A stretch of 64,000 nt of DNA from Kiloniellaceae bacterium (GTDB lineage Bacteria > Pseudomonadota > Alphaproteobacteria > Kiloniellales > J153), in contig JAJFGJ010000034.1 in NCBI GenBank assembly GCA_021776175.1, positions 78,046 through 142,045 of the forward strand, given 5' to 3'. Within the stretch, counting starts at the first letter, position 1. Each line of letters begins with the position of its first letter. The position numbers and the translations under genes are program-made. The notes below the pieces were generated by a model. That model ran no database searches and had not been told where the DNA came from. It was given only the letters and a program-made list of their open reading frames with translations. Positions 37,099 to 45,873 of this stretch are shown in pieces.

Positions 37099-38010
37099 CT
37101 AGATCGCGCGCGCGGCGTACACCAAAATCGTCACGATAATCGGGCTCAGGGCGGTCGACACCGCGACCATGGCCGAGGCGCTGCGCGCGTGGGTCCCGTA
37201 CTCGGCGCAAAAGATCGGCAGCAGGATGCCGACCGGAAGCCCGGCGCCCACCAGCAAGAGGTCGTTCAAATCTTCGGGCAAGCCGAGAAGGAGTAACGCC
37301 GCCCAGGTTACCAGGGGTCCTACGATCAAGCGCAGGCTAACGCCCAAGGCAACCGGCGCGCGGGCCATGGCCCAGGTGCCGGCGCCCAGCTGCGCGCCCA
37401 AGGCGATTAGCGCGACCGGCGTGTTGGCGCCGGCCGCCAACTCCAAGGGATAAGCCAGGATGCGGGGCAAGGCGATGTCCAAGGCGTTTAGGCCCAAACC
37501 CAGAACGATCGCCGGAATCACCGGTGTCCGCAGGGCGCTCAGAAGCGAGGCGCGCCAGCCCTTGCCGCTTGCCAGGATGAAGGGGCTGAGGCCCAGGATC
37601 AGTACGCTCAGGACCGTCGTGATGATCGCCTGATGGGGTACGTAAGCCGCGCCGAAGGCGAGTTCGACCACCGGAATGCCGTAATTGCCGGTGTTGGCGA
37701 AGGGCGCGGCCAAGGCGACCACGGGCCGGAAGCTGGGATCGAGGCGCAGCAGCACCGCGGCGCCCCAACCCAGGGCCATAAGGAAGAAAAACTGCCCGGC
37801 GGTGAACAGAACCGTGGCCTGGACCTCCGCCAGGGGCAAATCCGCCCGCGACAGGCTAAGGATCAGGAGGGCCGGCAGGGTGCCGTAAACGACCAGGCGG
37901 CTAAGCGTGGTCACATCCATGCCGACACGCGACTGAAGCAGGAAGCCGAAACCGATGAGAAGCACCAGGGGAATGGTGATGCCGGTGACGACATCGAGGA
38001 ACAGACTCAT
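37099..38010 (-). CDS. AEC (auxin efflux carrier) family transporter
   Basis: 303 aa with ten hydrophobic helices of the AEC fold. Segments such as LVVYGTLPALLILSLSRADLPLAE, FANTGNYGIPVVELAFG and LPVGILLPIFCAEYG are typical. AEC carriers move malonate, malate or auxin-like weak acids; the substrate here is unknown. Its ATG overlaps the stop of the AmpG-like gene by four bases, so both are cotranscribed. Confidence 0.9.
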   Translation of the reverse strand: MSLFLDVVTGITIPLVLLIGFGFLLQSRVGMDVTTLSRLVVYGTLPALLILSLSRADLPLAEVQATVLFTAGQFFFLMALGWGAAVLLRLDPSFRPVVALAAPFANTGNYGIPVVELAFGAAYVPHQAIITTVLSVLILGLSPFILASGKGWRASLLSALRTPVIPAIVLGLGLNALDIALPRILAYPLELAAGANTPVALIALGAQLGAGTWAMARAPVALGVSLRLIVGPLVTWAALLLLGLPEDLNDLLLVGAGLPVGILLPIFCAEYGTHARSASAMVAVSTALSPIIVTILVYAARAI

Positions 38011-39290
38011 GCGCGGGCCGGGACGCGCGACAGGCGCATAAGCCAGAACAACAACAGCAAGCCCGGCACGGCCAGGCCGGTGGTCAGGACAAAGAACAAG
38101 ACCCAGGACATCTGATCGGCGAGCCAGCCGCCGCCCGAGGACAGCACGGTCCGCCCGAAGGCCATGAAGGAGGTCAGCAAGGCATACTGGGTGCCGGTGA
38201 AGGCGGTGTTGCACAGGCCCGAGAGGTAAGCGACGAAGGCCGCCGATCCCAATCCGCCGGTGAAGTTGTCGGCCCCGATGGTCAAGGCTAGGAAAGCGAT
38301 GTCGGGGCCGATCGCCGCCTGTGCCGCGAACAAAAGATTGGTCGCGGCTTGCAAGATGCCGCCGGCCAGCAAGGCCGGGAACACACCGTGGCGCGCGACC
38401 ACCAGACCGCCGGCCACCGCGCCGGCGATGGTCGCGAACATGCCGAAGACCTTGCTGATGCTGCCGATCTCCAAACCCGTGAAGCCGAGCTCGATATAGA
38501 AGGGATTGGCCATGACGCCGCCGATGGCGTCGCCAAACTTGTAGAATAGCACGAAGCCGATAATGACCAGCCAGCCCGGCCGGCGCAGGAAATCCGCGAA
38601 AGGCTCGACGACCGCGCCTTGCAACCAGGCCAAGGGGGCTTGCCGCATCCCCGTCAAACCGCTTTCCACGGCCGGTCGGGGCGCCAGCAACATGACCATC
38701 ATGCACAGGGCGACGAGGCCCGCCAGCACGGCGAAGATGCTCTGCCAGGACACAAAGTCGGACAGGACGATGGCGCCGGCGCCCGCGACCAGCAGGCCGA
38801 CGCGATAGCCGATCTGCGTGCTCGCCGCCCCCGCACCTTGCTCGTGCGTCTCCAGGATTTCGATCCGGTAAGCGTCGATCACGACATCCTGACTGGCCGA
38901 ACAGAATGCGACGGCGCAGGCCGCCGCCGCCGTCGCCCAGGGATGGCTGGCTGGATCGGTCGCCCCCAGCGCCAGAATCGCGCCCACCAGCGCGGCCTGG
39001 ATAACCAAGGCCCAGGCGCGCCGCCGCCCAAGCCGCGCCGACAGCCAGGGCACCCGCAGGTGGTCCAGCATGGGCGCCCAAACGAACTTGAGGCTATAGG
39101 GCAGGCCGACCAGGGCGAAGAGGCCGATGGTCGTCTTGTCGACCCCGACCTTGGCGAGCCAGTACGACAGCGTCGATAAGGTGAGCAGCAGCGGCAAGCC
39201 GCTGGCGAAACCCATCAAAAGAATAAACAACATCCGCCGGTCGCGATAAACCGACAGCGCCTCACGCCAAGAGCGAACCGGCATCGTCAT
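38007..39290 (-). CDS. AmpG-like MFS transporter
   Basis: 427 aa, 12 predicted helices. It matches the AmpG subgroup of the major facilitator superfamily: FASGLPLLLTLSTLSYWLAKVGVDKTTIGLFALVGLPYSLKFVWAPMLD, then CSASQDVVIDAYRIEILETHEQGAGAA. AmpG imports anhydromuropeptides from the periplasm for murein recycling. The segment DVVIDAYRIE is the best AmpG mark. Start is ATG 39290 or the second ATG two codons later (39284), with GAGCGGGG before the first. Downstream it is coupled to the AEC carrier. Confidence 0.86.
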   Translation of the reverse strand: MTMPVRSWREALSVYRDRRMLFILLMGFASGLPLLLTLSTLSYWLAKVGVDKTTIGLFALVGLPYSLKFVWAPMLDHLRVPWLSARLGRRRAWALVIQAALVGAILALGATDPASHPWATAAAACAVAFCSASQDVVIDAYRIEILETHEQGAGAASTQIGYRVGLLVAGAGAIVLSDFVSWQSIFAVLAGLVALCMMVMLLAPRPAVESGLTGMRQAPLAWLQGAVVEPFADFLRRPGWLVIIGFVLFYKFGDAIGGVMANPFYIELGFTGLEIGSISKVFGMFATIAGAVAGGLVVARHGVFPALLAGGILQAATNLLFAAQAAIGPDIAFLALTIGADNFTGGLGSAAFVAYLSGLCNTAFTGTQYALLTSFMAFGRTVLSSGGGWLADQMSWVLFFVLTTGLAVPGLLLLFWLMRLSRVPARA

Positions 39291-39341
39291 CCCCGCTCAC
39301 GCCTATAGCGCGGCTGGGATGACGGGGAAAGTTCGCTGGGC

Positions 39342-41174
39342 CTACCCGGCATCCTTCAGGCGGTTTTGTTTTTTGCGCTCGTGCGGGTCGAGCTCGGCCT
39401 TGCGCAGGCGGATCGACTTGGGCGTGACCTCGACCCGTTCGTCATCGGCGATATAAGCGATGGCCTGCTCCAGGCTCATGATCCGGGGCGTGGTCAGGCG
39501 CACCGCCTCGTCCTTGCCCGAGGCGCGCATATTGGTCAGCTGCTTGGCCTTCAAGGGGTTCACCTCGAGGTCGTTGCCGCGGCTGTGCTCGCCGATGATC
39601 ATGCCTTGATAAACGGCGGTTCCGGGAGAAACGAACATGAAGCCGCGATCTTCCAGGTTCCACAGGGCATAGGGGACGGCGGTGCCCTGTCCGGTAGAAA
39701 TGAGGACACCCGTGCGCCGACCCTGAACCGCCCCCTTATAGGGCGCGTAGCCGTGAAAGACCCGGTTTATGATGCCGGTGCCGCGAGTCGAGGTCAGGAA
39801 CTCGCCATGATAACCGATGAGGCCGCGCGAGGGCGCCAGAAAGCCGATCCGCACCTTGCCGCCGCTGGAGGGGGCCATGCCTGTCATTTCCGCCTTGCGG
39901 ATGCTCATGCCCTCGACCACGACGCCGGCGAAATCCTCGTCGACGTCGATCTGCACTTCTTCGATCGGCTCCAAGCGCTGACCGGTCTCCGGGTCGTCCC
40001 GGTACAGGACGCGCGGGCGGCTGATGGATAGTTCATAGCCTTCGCGGCGCATGGTCTCGATCAAGACCCCAAGTTGCAGCTCGCCACGGCCCGCGACCTC
40101 GAAGGCGTCCTTATCGGCCGTTTCGCTCACTTGTATCGCGACATTGCCTTCGGCTTCGCGCAAGAGGCGGGTGCGGATCATGCGGCTGGTCACCTTATCG
40201 CCCTCACGCCCCGCGAGCGGCGAATCGTTGATCGAAAAGGTCATGGCCAAGGTTGGCGGATCGATCGGTTGGGCCGCGATGGCGCCCTCGAATTCGGGCG
40301 CGCAGATGGTATCGGCGACCGTCGCCTCGGCCAAACCCGCGATGGCGACGATATCCCCCACCCCGGCCTCTTCGACCGGCACGCGCTTTAGTCCGCGAAA
40401 GGCGAGCAGCTTGGTCAAGCGCCCGTCCTCGACCGGATCGCCGAATTGATGCCGCGCCTTGATCGCCATGTTCATGCGCGCGGCGCCGGAAAGAATACGC
40501 CCGGTCAACACCCGGCCGAGATAGGGATCGGCCTCCAAGAGCGTGACCAACATGGCGAAGGGCTTGTCGCGGTTGCCCTTGGGTGCCGGAACGTGGCGGA
40601 CGATCAGGTCGAACAAGGGCGTCAGGGTCTCTCGTGGATCGTTCAGGTCGTCGACCGCCCACCCCTGCTTGGCCGAGGCGAAGACCGTGGGGAAGTCGAG
40701 TTGTTCCTCGCTGGCGCCAAGTGCTGCGAAAAGGTCGAACACCTTGCTGTGGGCGTCGTGGGGGTCGGCGTCGGGACGATCGGCCTTGTTGATCACCACG
40801 ATCGGCCGCAGGCCGCGGGCGAGCGCCTTCATGGTGACGAACTTGGTTTGGGGCATGGGCCCCTCGGCCGCGTCGACCAGCAGGACCACGCCGTCGACCA
40901 TGGAAAGGATGCGTTCGACCTCGCCGCCGAAATCGGCGTGGCCAGGTGTATCGACGATGTTGATGCGGATGCCGTTCCATGTCACCGCGGTGCACTTGGC
41001 CAGGATCGTGATCCCGCGCTCGCGCTCCAGATCGTTACTGTCCATGGCCCGCTCGGCGACCTGTTCCTTTTCGTGGAAGGTGCCCGATTGGCGCAGTAAC
41101 TGATCGACCAGGGTTGTCTTGCCGTGATCGACGTGGGCGATGATCGCCACATTGCGCAGCGCGTTCGTAGTCAT
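39342..41174 (-). CDS. typA: Translational GTPase TypA/BipA
   Basis: 610 aa ribosome-associated GTPase. G1 loop AHVDHGKTT, switch-[18 protein letters not shown], the KADRPDAD guanine motif, then domain II-III and the C-terminal BipA-specific domain ([42 protein letters not shown]). The start is ATG 41174 ([21 protein letters not shown]), which fits the family; the frame continues upstream. It affects ribosome assembly and stress growth. Confidence 0.96.
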   Translation of the reverse strand: MTTNALRNVAIIAHVDHGKTTLVDQLLRQSGTFHEKEQVAERAMDSNDLERERGITILAKCTAVTWNGIRINIVDTPGHADFGGEVERILSMVDGVVLLVDAAEGPMPQTKFVTMKALARGLRPIVVINKADRPDADPHDAHSKVFDLFAALGASEEQLDFPTVFASAKQGWAVDDLNDPRETLTPLFDLIVRHVPAPKGNRDKPFAMLVTLLEADPYLGRVLTGRILSGAARMNMAIKARHQFGDPVEDGRLTKLLAFRGLKRVPVEEAGVGDIVAIAGLAEATVADTICAPEFEGAIAAQPIDPPTLAMTFSINDSPLAGREGDKVTSRMIRTRLLREAEGNVAIQVSETADKDAFEVAGRGELQLGVLIETMRREGYELSISRPRVLYRDDPETGQRLEPIEEVQIDVDEDFAGVVVEGMSIRKAEMTGMAPSSGGKVRIGFLAPSRGLIGYHGEFLTSTRGTGIINRVFHGYAPYKGAVQGRRTGVLISTGQGTAVPYALWNLEDRGFMFVSPGTAVYQGMIIGEHSRGNDLEVNPLKAKQLTNMRASGKDEAVRLTTPRIMSLEQAIAYIADDERVEVTPKSIRLRKAELDPHERKKQNRLKDAG

Positions 41175-41293
41175 GATGTCAAACTCTGTATCCGAAAGGT
41201 TTTCGGGCCGGCGCGCGCTTCGCGCCTGGCCTCTATCTTTTGACAAGCTCAAGAAGGGGTCCTCGAGCCGAGCCTGCCGAAGCCCGAGGAACC

Positions 41294-41311
41294 GGGTCGC
41301 GCGCGCGACCC
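41294..41311 (-). repeat. GC-only palindrome downstream of the adenosine kinase gene
   Basis: GGGTCGCGCGCGCGACCC is an 18-base perfect dyad 18 bases after the stop of the adenosine kinase gene on the minus strand. It lacks a U-tract, so it is at most a weak Rho-type or stabilising hairpin. Confidence 0.4.
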
Positions 41312-41328
41312 TAGACCAAGAAGGTTAC

Positions 41329-42327
41329 TTAGGTATGGCCGAGGTGTTTGTCGACCAGGGCGGCCAGCGCGACCTCGGGCCGGGCGCCGAAGTGCGAAAT
41401 GACCTCGGCGGCGGCGATCGCGCCGATCCGGCCGCAATCGTGAAGGTTCTTGCCCCGGGTATAGCCGAACAGGAACCCGGCCGCGTAAAGGTCTCCGGCG
41501 CCGGTGGTATCGACCACGCGCGCGACCGCCTCGGCATCGACGACGTGGATTTCCTCGCCCGAGCAGATGACCGCGCCATGCTCGCTGCGGGTCAGGACCG
41601 CGACCTCGCAGTGGCCGCGCACATGCTGGAGAGCGTCATCGAAGTCGGCCGCTTTGTAGAGCGAGCAAATTTCCACTTCGTTGGCGAACAGGATATCGAC
41701 ATGCGCCTCGACCAGATCCAGGAAAGACTCTCGGTGGCGCTCGACGCAGAAGGGGTCGGATAGGCTGAGCGCCACCCGCCGCCCGGCCTCGTGAGCGATT
41801 TTGGCGGCCTGCACGAAGGCGGCCTTGGCCGCTGGCGCATCCCAGAGATAGCCTTCCAGATAGGTAATCTTGGCCCGTGCGATCAGCTCGGCGTCCAAAT
41901 CCTCGGGGCCGAGCGCGACCGAGGCGCCCAAAAAAGTGTTCATGGTGCGCTGCGCGTCCGGGGTGACGAAGATCAGGCAGCGCGCGGTCGGCAGGCCATC
42001 GGTGGCGGCGGGGGTATCGAATATCAGGCCGTTGGTCCGGATATCGTGGCGGAAGATGCCGCCCAACTGATCGTTGCGCACCTTGCCGATAAAGGCGCCC
42101 TGTCCGCCCAGGGAGGCGAGGCCGGCCATGGTGTTCGCCGCCGAGCCGCCCGACATCTCGACCCCGGCGCCCATGGCGGAATAAAGCTCCTCCGCCCGCG
42201 CGGCATCGATCAAGGTCATGGCCCCCTTGGGCAAGCCCTGCGCTTCCAAAAAGGCGTCGTCGGCTTGGGAAAGCACATCGACAATGGCGTTGCCAATGCC
42301 GACGACATCGATGGCCTGTCCGGTCAT
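41329..42327 (-). CDS. PfkB-family sugar kinase, probable adenosine kinase
   Basis: 332 aa ribokinase-fold protein. GIGNAIVDVL and the PfkB first signature GGSAANTMAGLASLGGQGAFIGKV are followed by the second signature DTTGAGDLYAAGFLFG, whose Asp is the catalytic base. The NTFLGASVALGPEDLD segment and the FANEVE motif match alphaproteobacterial adenosine kinase, which phosphorylates adenosine to AMP. A different nucleoside substrate is possible. It is on the strand of typA with a 154-base gap. Confidence 0.9.
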   Translation of the reverse strand: MTGQAIDVVGIGNAIVDVLSQADDAFLEAQGLPKGAMTLIDAARAEELYSAMGAGVEMSGGSAANTMAGLASLGGQGAFIGKVRNDQLGGIFRHDIRTNGLIFDTPAATDGLPTARCLIFVTPDAQRTMNTFLGASVALGPEDLDAELIARAKITYLEGYLWDAPAAKAAFVQAAKIAHEAGRRVALSLSDPFCVERHRESFLDLVEAHVDILFANEVEICSLYKAADFDDALQHVRGHCEVAVLTRSEHGAVICSGEEIHVVDAEAVARVVDTTGAGDLYAAGFLFGYTRGKNLHDCGRIGAIAAAEVISHFGARPEVALAALVDKHLGHT

Positions 42328-42470
42328 GGTCGGGTTCCGTTGCTTTTAGGGGCGAACACTAAAGGCGGGGCCGGTCACAGCGCCGCCCCGCGCGCCGGGA
42401 GTATAGCCACGGACAAGGCCGGGGCAAGGGGGGTGAATAGTCTGATTGTGGAGATGAAAAGAGAAAAATC

Positions 42471-42530
42471 TTGACAAAGATCTTTAATAGCAGTATTTCT
42501 TACGTTCGTATGAAAATGCTATTTAAAGAT
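42471..42530 (+). promoter_or_regulatory. Promoter and putative operator of the toxin-antitoxin pair
   Basis: A consensus -35 hexamer TTGACA (42471-42476) is followed after 17 bases by TATTTC (3 of 6 at -10). A 10-bp palindrome AAAGATCTTT (42476-42485) overlaps the -35 region. A looser inverted repeat pairs ATCTTTAATAG (42480-42490) with CTATTTAAAGAT (42519-42530), bracketing the start region. This AT-rich element stands out against the GC-rich flanks. It would suit autoregulation by the antitoxin's DNA-binding domain. Confidence 0.5.
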
Positions 42531-42537
42531 TCCAGCC

Positions 42538-43395
42538 ATGATGAAGCACCAAAGCGTCGAGCAACTGCTGCAAGTGTTCGGCTTGTTTCGCAAGAGATAT
42601 GCCGGGGGAGAAGCCCTTCAAAAATCCTATCGGCACGCTGTTAGGGAGGTGGCGAAACTTCATGGGCTAACCTATCAGACCATTGGGGATGGGTGCCGGC
42701 GGCGCTTGAAGCTGGATGATATTCGCGAGCTTTACGATCTCTTGCAGATCTGGATGGACGGCCGTTCCGAACCTTTGATGGAACAACTCAAGAGCGCTTC
42801 CAATCCGGCCACGCACGACAAAATCGCGGATTTCTTCGGCACTTCTTCCAGCTTGACCCCGACGGTGAGTAGGCGAGATCCACCTGCCAATACGCAGACC
42901 AAGTTCACCGCCTTTTCATTCCGGCTTCGCGAAAAGGATGCCCGTATGTTGCGGGCGCTCGCGGAAATCGAAGGCGTCTCGCCGCCGGAGCTAATCGGGG
43001 ACTTGGTCGGCTCCGCTGTGGCGGAGAGGATGAACCGTGTGGCTCAAGCCATGCTTCGCGATTCGCAGACGCCGGTATCGCGGAGTCCCGACCGCCAGGA
43101 AATTCTTAGTATTATCCGCGACCACAAGGCGGAGTTACGCCGACTCGGCGTCGAGCGGCTTTCCATTTTCGGCTCCGTGGCGCGCGGCGATGGGGATGCG
43201 ACCTCCGACGTCGACCTAGCGGTTCGCCTGACATCGGACTTCTCCAAAGGCGGATTAGACTACTTCGGGCGGATCGAGGCCCTACAAGAGCGCTTGTCGA
43301 AAATCCTGGGTCTATCCGTCGATCTGATCGAGGAACCGGTGGAGGCGGCACACCTGCAAGAACGGATCGACGCGGAGCGGGCCGTTGCCTTCTAA
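42538..43395 (+). CDS. MntA-like nucleotidyltransferase antitoxin with HTH and RHH-like domains
   Basis: 285 aa, three parts by sight. Residues 1-100 contain a helical domain with an HTH-like stretch AVREVAKLHGLTYQTIG (34-50). Residues ~122-165 (KFTAFSFRLREKDARMLRALAEIEGVSPPELIGDLVGSAVA) resemble a ribbon-helix-helix segment. Residues ~185-285 are the MNT nucleotidyltransferase with FGSVARG and SDVDLAV (Gly212-Ser213, Asp224, Asp226). In MntA/HepT systems this enzyme adds AMP to the toxin and neutralises it. Typical MntA is about 100-140 aa, so the first 180 residues are additional. It overlaps the hepT-like gene by 11 bases. Start ATG at 42538 (a second ATG follows). Confidence 0.8.
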   Translation: MMKHQSVEQLLQVFGLFRKRYAGGEALQKSYRHAVREVAKLHGLTYQTIGDGCRRRLKLDDIRELYDLLQIWMDGRSEPLMEQLKSASNPATHDKIADFFGTSSSLTPTVSRRDPPANTQTKFTAFSFRLREKDARMLRALAEIEGVSPPELIGDLVGSAVAERMNRVAQAMLRDSQTPVSRSPDRQEILSIIRDHKAELRRLGVERLSIFGSVARGDGDATSDVDLAVRLTSDFSKGGLDYFGRIEALQERLSKILGLSVDLIEEPVEAAHLQERIDAERAVAF

Positions 43396-43735
43396 GAGGC
43401 CGCGGCGCCGATTTGAAGATATCGTGGAAAACATTAGCTCGATTGAGCGCTACACCGACGGCATGACCATGTCCGGGTTCATGTCGGATGCTAAGACCCG
43501 AGACGCGGTAGAGCGCTGTCTGGAAAGAATTAGCGAGGCGGTAGGCAAGCTCGGCGACACCGCCGCCGCGCTCGCCCCCGGCCAGCCATGGCGGCAAATC
43601 CGCGCGCTCGGGAACCGGATACGGCATGAATACGACCGTTTGCGCGCCGAGCGAATATGGGAGATCGTAAAAAGCGATCTTCCCGCGCTGAAGACGGCAT
43701 GCGAGCAAGCGTTGGAAAAGCTGCACGGGCGATAA
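43385..43735 (+). CDS. HepT-like (DUF86/HEPN) toxin
   Basis: 116 aa. HEPN four-helix protein. The motif usually written RX4HXY appears here as GNRIRHEYD (about 76-84), with His81 and Tyr83; the first Arg position is Gly, a variant seen in the DUF86 group. HepT is an mRNA-cleaving RNase; in the studied case MntA adds AMP to the motif tyrosine. TTG start overlaps the antitoxin stop; ATG alternatives are too far inside. The pair is a classic bicistron with antitoxin first. No mobile element flanks it. Confidence 0.8.
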   Translation: MPSKRPRRRFEDIVENISSIERYTDGMTMSGFMSDAKTRDAVERCLERISEAVGKLGDTAAALAPGQPWRQIRALGNRIRHEYDRLRAERIWEIVKSDLPALKTACEQALEKLHGR

Positions 43736-43835
43736 CCGCTTCGCCCTAGCGGGAGATACTCCAACGGCGAAGGGCCGCGCGCGCGAACTCCACCCGTCTT
43801 GCCCCTGCCCGGCGCCCGCGTTAAACCCTCGCCTC

Positions 43836-44555
43836 ATGTTCTCCGCTCTCGCTAAATCCATCGCGCAACTGGGCGACCCGGCGTTTCGCCAGGTGTTTTG
43901 GCGCTCGGTTTGGCTGTCGCTTGGGGTGTTCGCCGCGCTTTGGGCGCTGGCCTGGTTGGCGCTGGCCTGGCTGGGCCAGGACCTGGCGGCCTGGATTTCC
44001 CAGAGCGATCCCGAAAGCGCCTGGGTGCGGGTTTTGGAATGGGCCTACGGCGCCGCCGCTGTCGCCGGAGTGCTGGTCGCCAGCCTGTTCCTGTTTCCCG
44101 CCGTCATGGCCGGGGGCATGGCGATCCTCCTGGACGAAATCGCGGCGGCGGTCGAACGCAAGCACTATCCCGGCTTGGCGCCGGCGCGTGCGCAGCCGGT
44201 CGGCGAGGCGATTGTGGCGGGGCTCGCCTTCGCCGCCGCCGCCCTGGCGCTCAACCTGCTCGCCCTGCCGATCTATCTGGTTCTGTTATTCGTGCCGCCG
44301 CTCAATTTTTTTGTTTTCTATTTGCTGAACGGCTATCTTTTGGGGCGGGAGTATTTCGAGCTTGTGGCCGTGCGCCGGAGCGATTTGGCGGCGGCCAAGC
44401 GATTGCGCCGGGCATACCGGGGGCGGGTGCTTTTGGCGGGGGCGGTCATCGCCTTCCTGCTGACCTTGCCGCTGATCAACTTGGTCATGCCGATCGTGGC
44501 CACCGGTTTCATGCTCCACGTATTCGAGGGTTTGCGCCGGCGGGCGGAGGTTTAA
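43836..44555 (+). CDS. EI24 domain protein (membrane)
   Basis: 239 aa, four to six helices. It matches the EI24/CysZ family: FRQVFWRSVWLSLGVFAALWALAWLALAWL, FLFPAVMAGGMAILLDEIAAAVERKHYPGLAPA, and NGYLLGREYFELVAVRRSDLAAAKRLRR. In E. coli CysZ imports sulfate; here function is unassigned. The 24 bases to the bactofilin gene suggest cotranscription. Confidence 0.85.
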   Translation: MFSALAKSIAQLGDPAFRQVFWRSVWLSLGVFAALWALAWLALAWLGQDLAAWISQSDPESAWVRVLEWAYGAAAVAGVLVASLFLFPAVMAGGMAILLDEIAAAVERKHYPGLAPARAQPVGEAIVAGLAFAAAALALNLLALPIYLVLLFVPPLNFFVFYLLNGYLLGREYFELVAVRRSDLAAAKRLRRAYRGRVLLAGAVIAFLLTLPLINLVMPIVATGFMLHVFEGLRRRAEV

Positions 44556-44579
44556 GCCCGGCGCTTGGAAGGGAGCGGT

Positions 44580-45266
44580 ATGTTCAGGAAATCACGCCCC
44601 GGCCGGCCTTGCGGGCCCGCCAAGGACAAGGCGGATACCGGATCGGGGGAATCTTCGGGCCGGGACCAGGGGCCGCCGCCGCGCTTGGAATTGCCGCGCC
44701 ACAAAACCGCCGGCGCCCCCAGGGCATCGCATTTGAAACCGGTCGATCAGGCCGGCACTCCCCGCCGCCCCGTCTCGCGCCCCGTCTCGCAGCCGATTGA
44801 GCAACCCGCGCGCCCCGCGATCGCGCCCTATCCGGCATCCGGCGCTGAGGTGCGAAGCTTTGGCCGGCTCATGCTGGTCGGCCCTCAAATCCGTCTCAAC
44901 GGTGAGATAAAGGCCTGCGAGCGGCTTGTGGTGGAAGGTATCGTGGAGGGCGAGGTCAGCGCCACCGAACGCTTGGAAGTGGTGCGCGGCGGCCGTTTTC
45001 AGGGCCGGGCGCAAATCGAAAGCTGCGCCATCGACGGCGTTTTCGAGGGCGAGTTGGAGGTTCGCGGCGTGCTGAGCCTAAAGGCCAATGGCCGGATCGT
45101 CGGCACAGTGCGCTACGGAGAAATCGAGATCGAGCGCGGCGGCGTTATCGCCGGCGACTTCAGCGCTCACGGCGCGGCCGAGGCTTCGGGCCGGACCGCC
45201 ACGGCGCAATCCGGGCGTCCGCACACCGGGCACCCCGCGAAGCCCGCCGGTCCCAGGCCGGCTTGA
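44580..45266 (+). CDS. Bactofilin (polymer-forming cytoskeletal protein)
   Basis: 228 aa. A ~80-residue disordered Pro/Arg-rich N-terminus precedes a DUF583 right-handed beta-helix core: LMLVGPQIRLNGEIKACERLVVEGIVEGEVSATERLEV, then repeats through CAIDGVFEGELEVRGVLSLKANGRIVGTVRYGEIEIERGGVIAGDF. Bactofilins polymerise without nucleotides and place cell-wall enzymes. The start is ATG 44580 with GGAAGGGAG directly upstream; a TTG at 44565 adds five residues. Confidence 0.9.
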   Translation: MFRKSRPGRPCGPAKDKADTGSGESSGRDQGPPPRLELPRHKTAGAPRASHLKPVDQAGTPRRPVSRPVSQPIEQPARPAIAPYPASGAEVRSFGRLMLVGPQIRLNGEIKACERLVVEGIVEGEVSATERLEVVRGGRFQGRAQIESCAIDGVFEGELEVRGVLSLKANGRIVGTVRYGEIEIERGGVIAGDFSAHGAAEASGRTATAQSGRPHTGHPAKPAGPRPA

Positions 45267-45286
45267 GCGGCGGGATCCCAGACCGC

Positions 45287-45832
45287 ATGTCATGGCGCTA
45301 TATTATCGGCTGCGTGGCGGCCTTGACCTTGGCCGCTTTCCTCGCCGCCTGCGAGGCCGCGCCCCAGGAGGCGGCGGTGGTCGCCGAACCTCCGCCGGAG
45401 CCGGAACTCGAGAGCGCCGTGGATGGGGCGGACACCGCGGACACTGCGGACACCGGAAGCGGCCCGGCGCCAGGGCTTCTGGTGGAAACCGGCGCCGCGG
45501 TGCCGGAAATCGCGATTCTGCCGCCGGAGCCGGAGCCGGAACCGGAGCCGCCGGAGCCGGTCATCGACGACGATCCGCAACAGCTTTACGGTTTGGATAC
45601 GGCCGCGCTCGACGCGTTGCTTGGCCAGCCGAGTTTGATCCGCACCGAGGACCCGGCGCGGATTTGGCAATACCGCGGCCTGACCTGCGTGTTCGATATT
45701 TTTCTCTATGAGCAAGCGGGCGAATCGCGGGTGACTTATATAGAAGCGCGCGACGGCGCGGCGGCGCGGATCGAAGCTCGGTACTGCCTGAACGAACTCT
45801 TGCGCGCGCGCAAGGGACTGCCGCTCGGCTAG
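45287..45832 (+). CDS. Outer-membrane-type lipoprotein of unknown function
   Basis: 181 aa. Type II signal sequence ending LAAFLAAC, where the Cys would be lipidated. An acidic Pro/Glu-rich stretch follows, including a PEPEPEPEPPEP repeat encoded by CCGGAG-type hexamers (45525-45560), then a C-terminal domain with LDALLGQPSLIRTEDPARIWQYRGLTCVFDIFLYEQ and a late Cys (ARYCLNELL), possibly forming a disulphide. The C-terminal part resembles small SmpA/OmlA-like lipoproteins. Start ATG 45287; a TTG at 45263 is just inside the bactofilin stop. Confidence 0.68.
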   Translation: MSWRYIIGCVAALTLAAFLAACEAAPQEAAVVAEPPPEPELESAVDGADTADTADTGSGPAPGLLVETGAAVPEIAILPPEPEPEPEPPEPVIDDDPQQLYGLDTAALDALLGQPSLIRTEDPARIWQYRGLTCVFDIFLYEQAGESRVTYIEARDGAAARIEARYCLNELLRARKGLPLG

Positions 45833-45873
45833 GGCTACGCTGGACCAGAAAACCGCGACGACGAAAAGAAGGC

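Noticed and set aside
43898..44800. A 300-aa plus-strand frame across the EI24 and bactofilin genes
   Set aside because: Arg/Gly-rich frame shifted from two recognised proteins.
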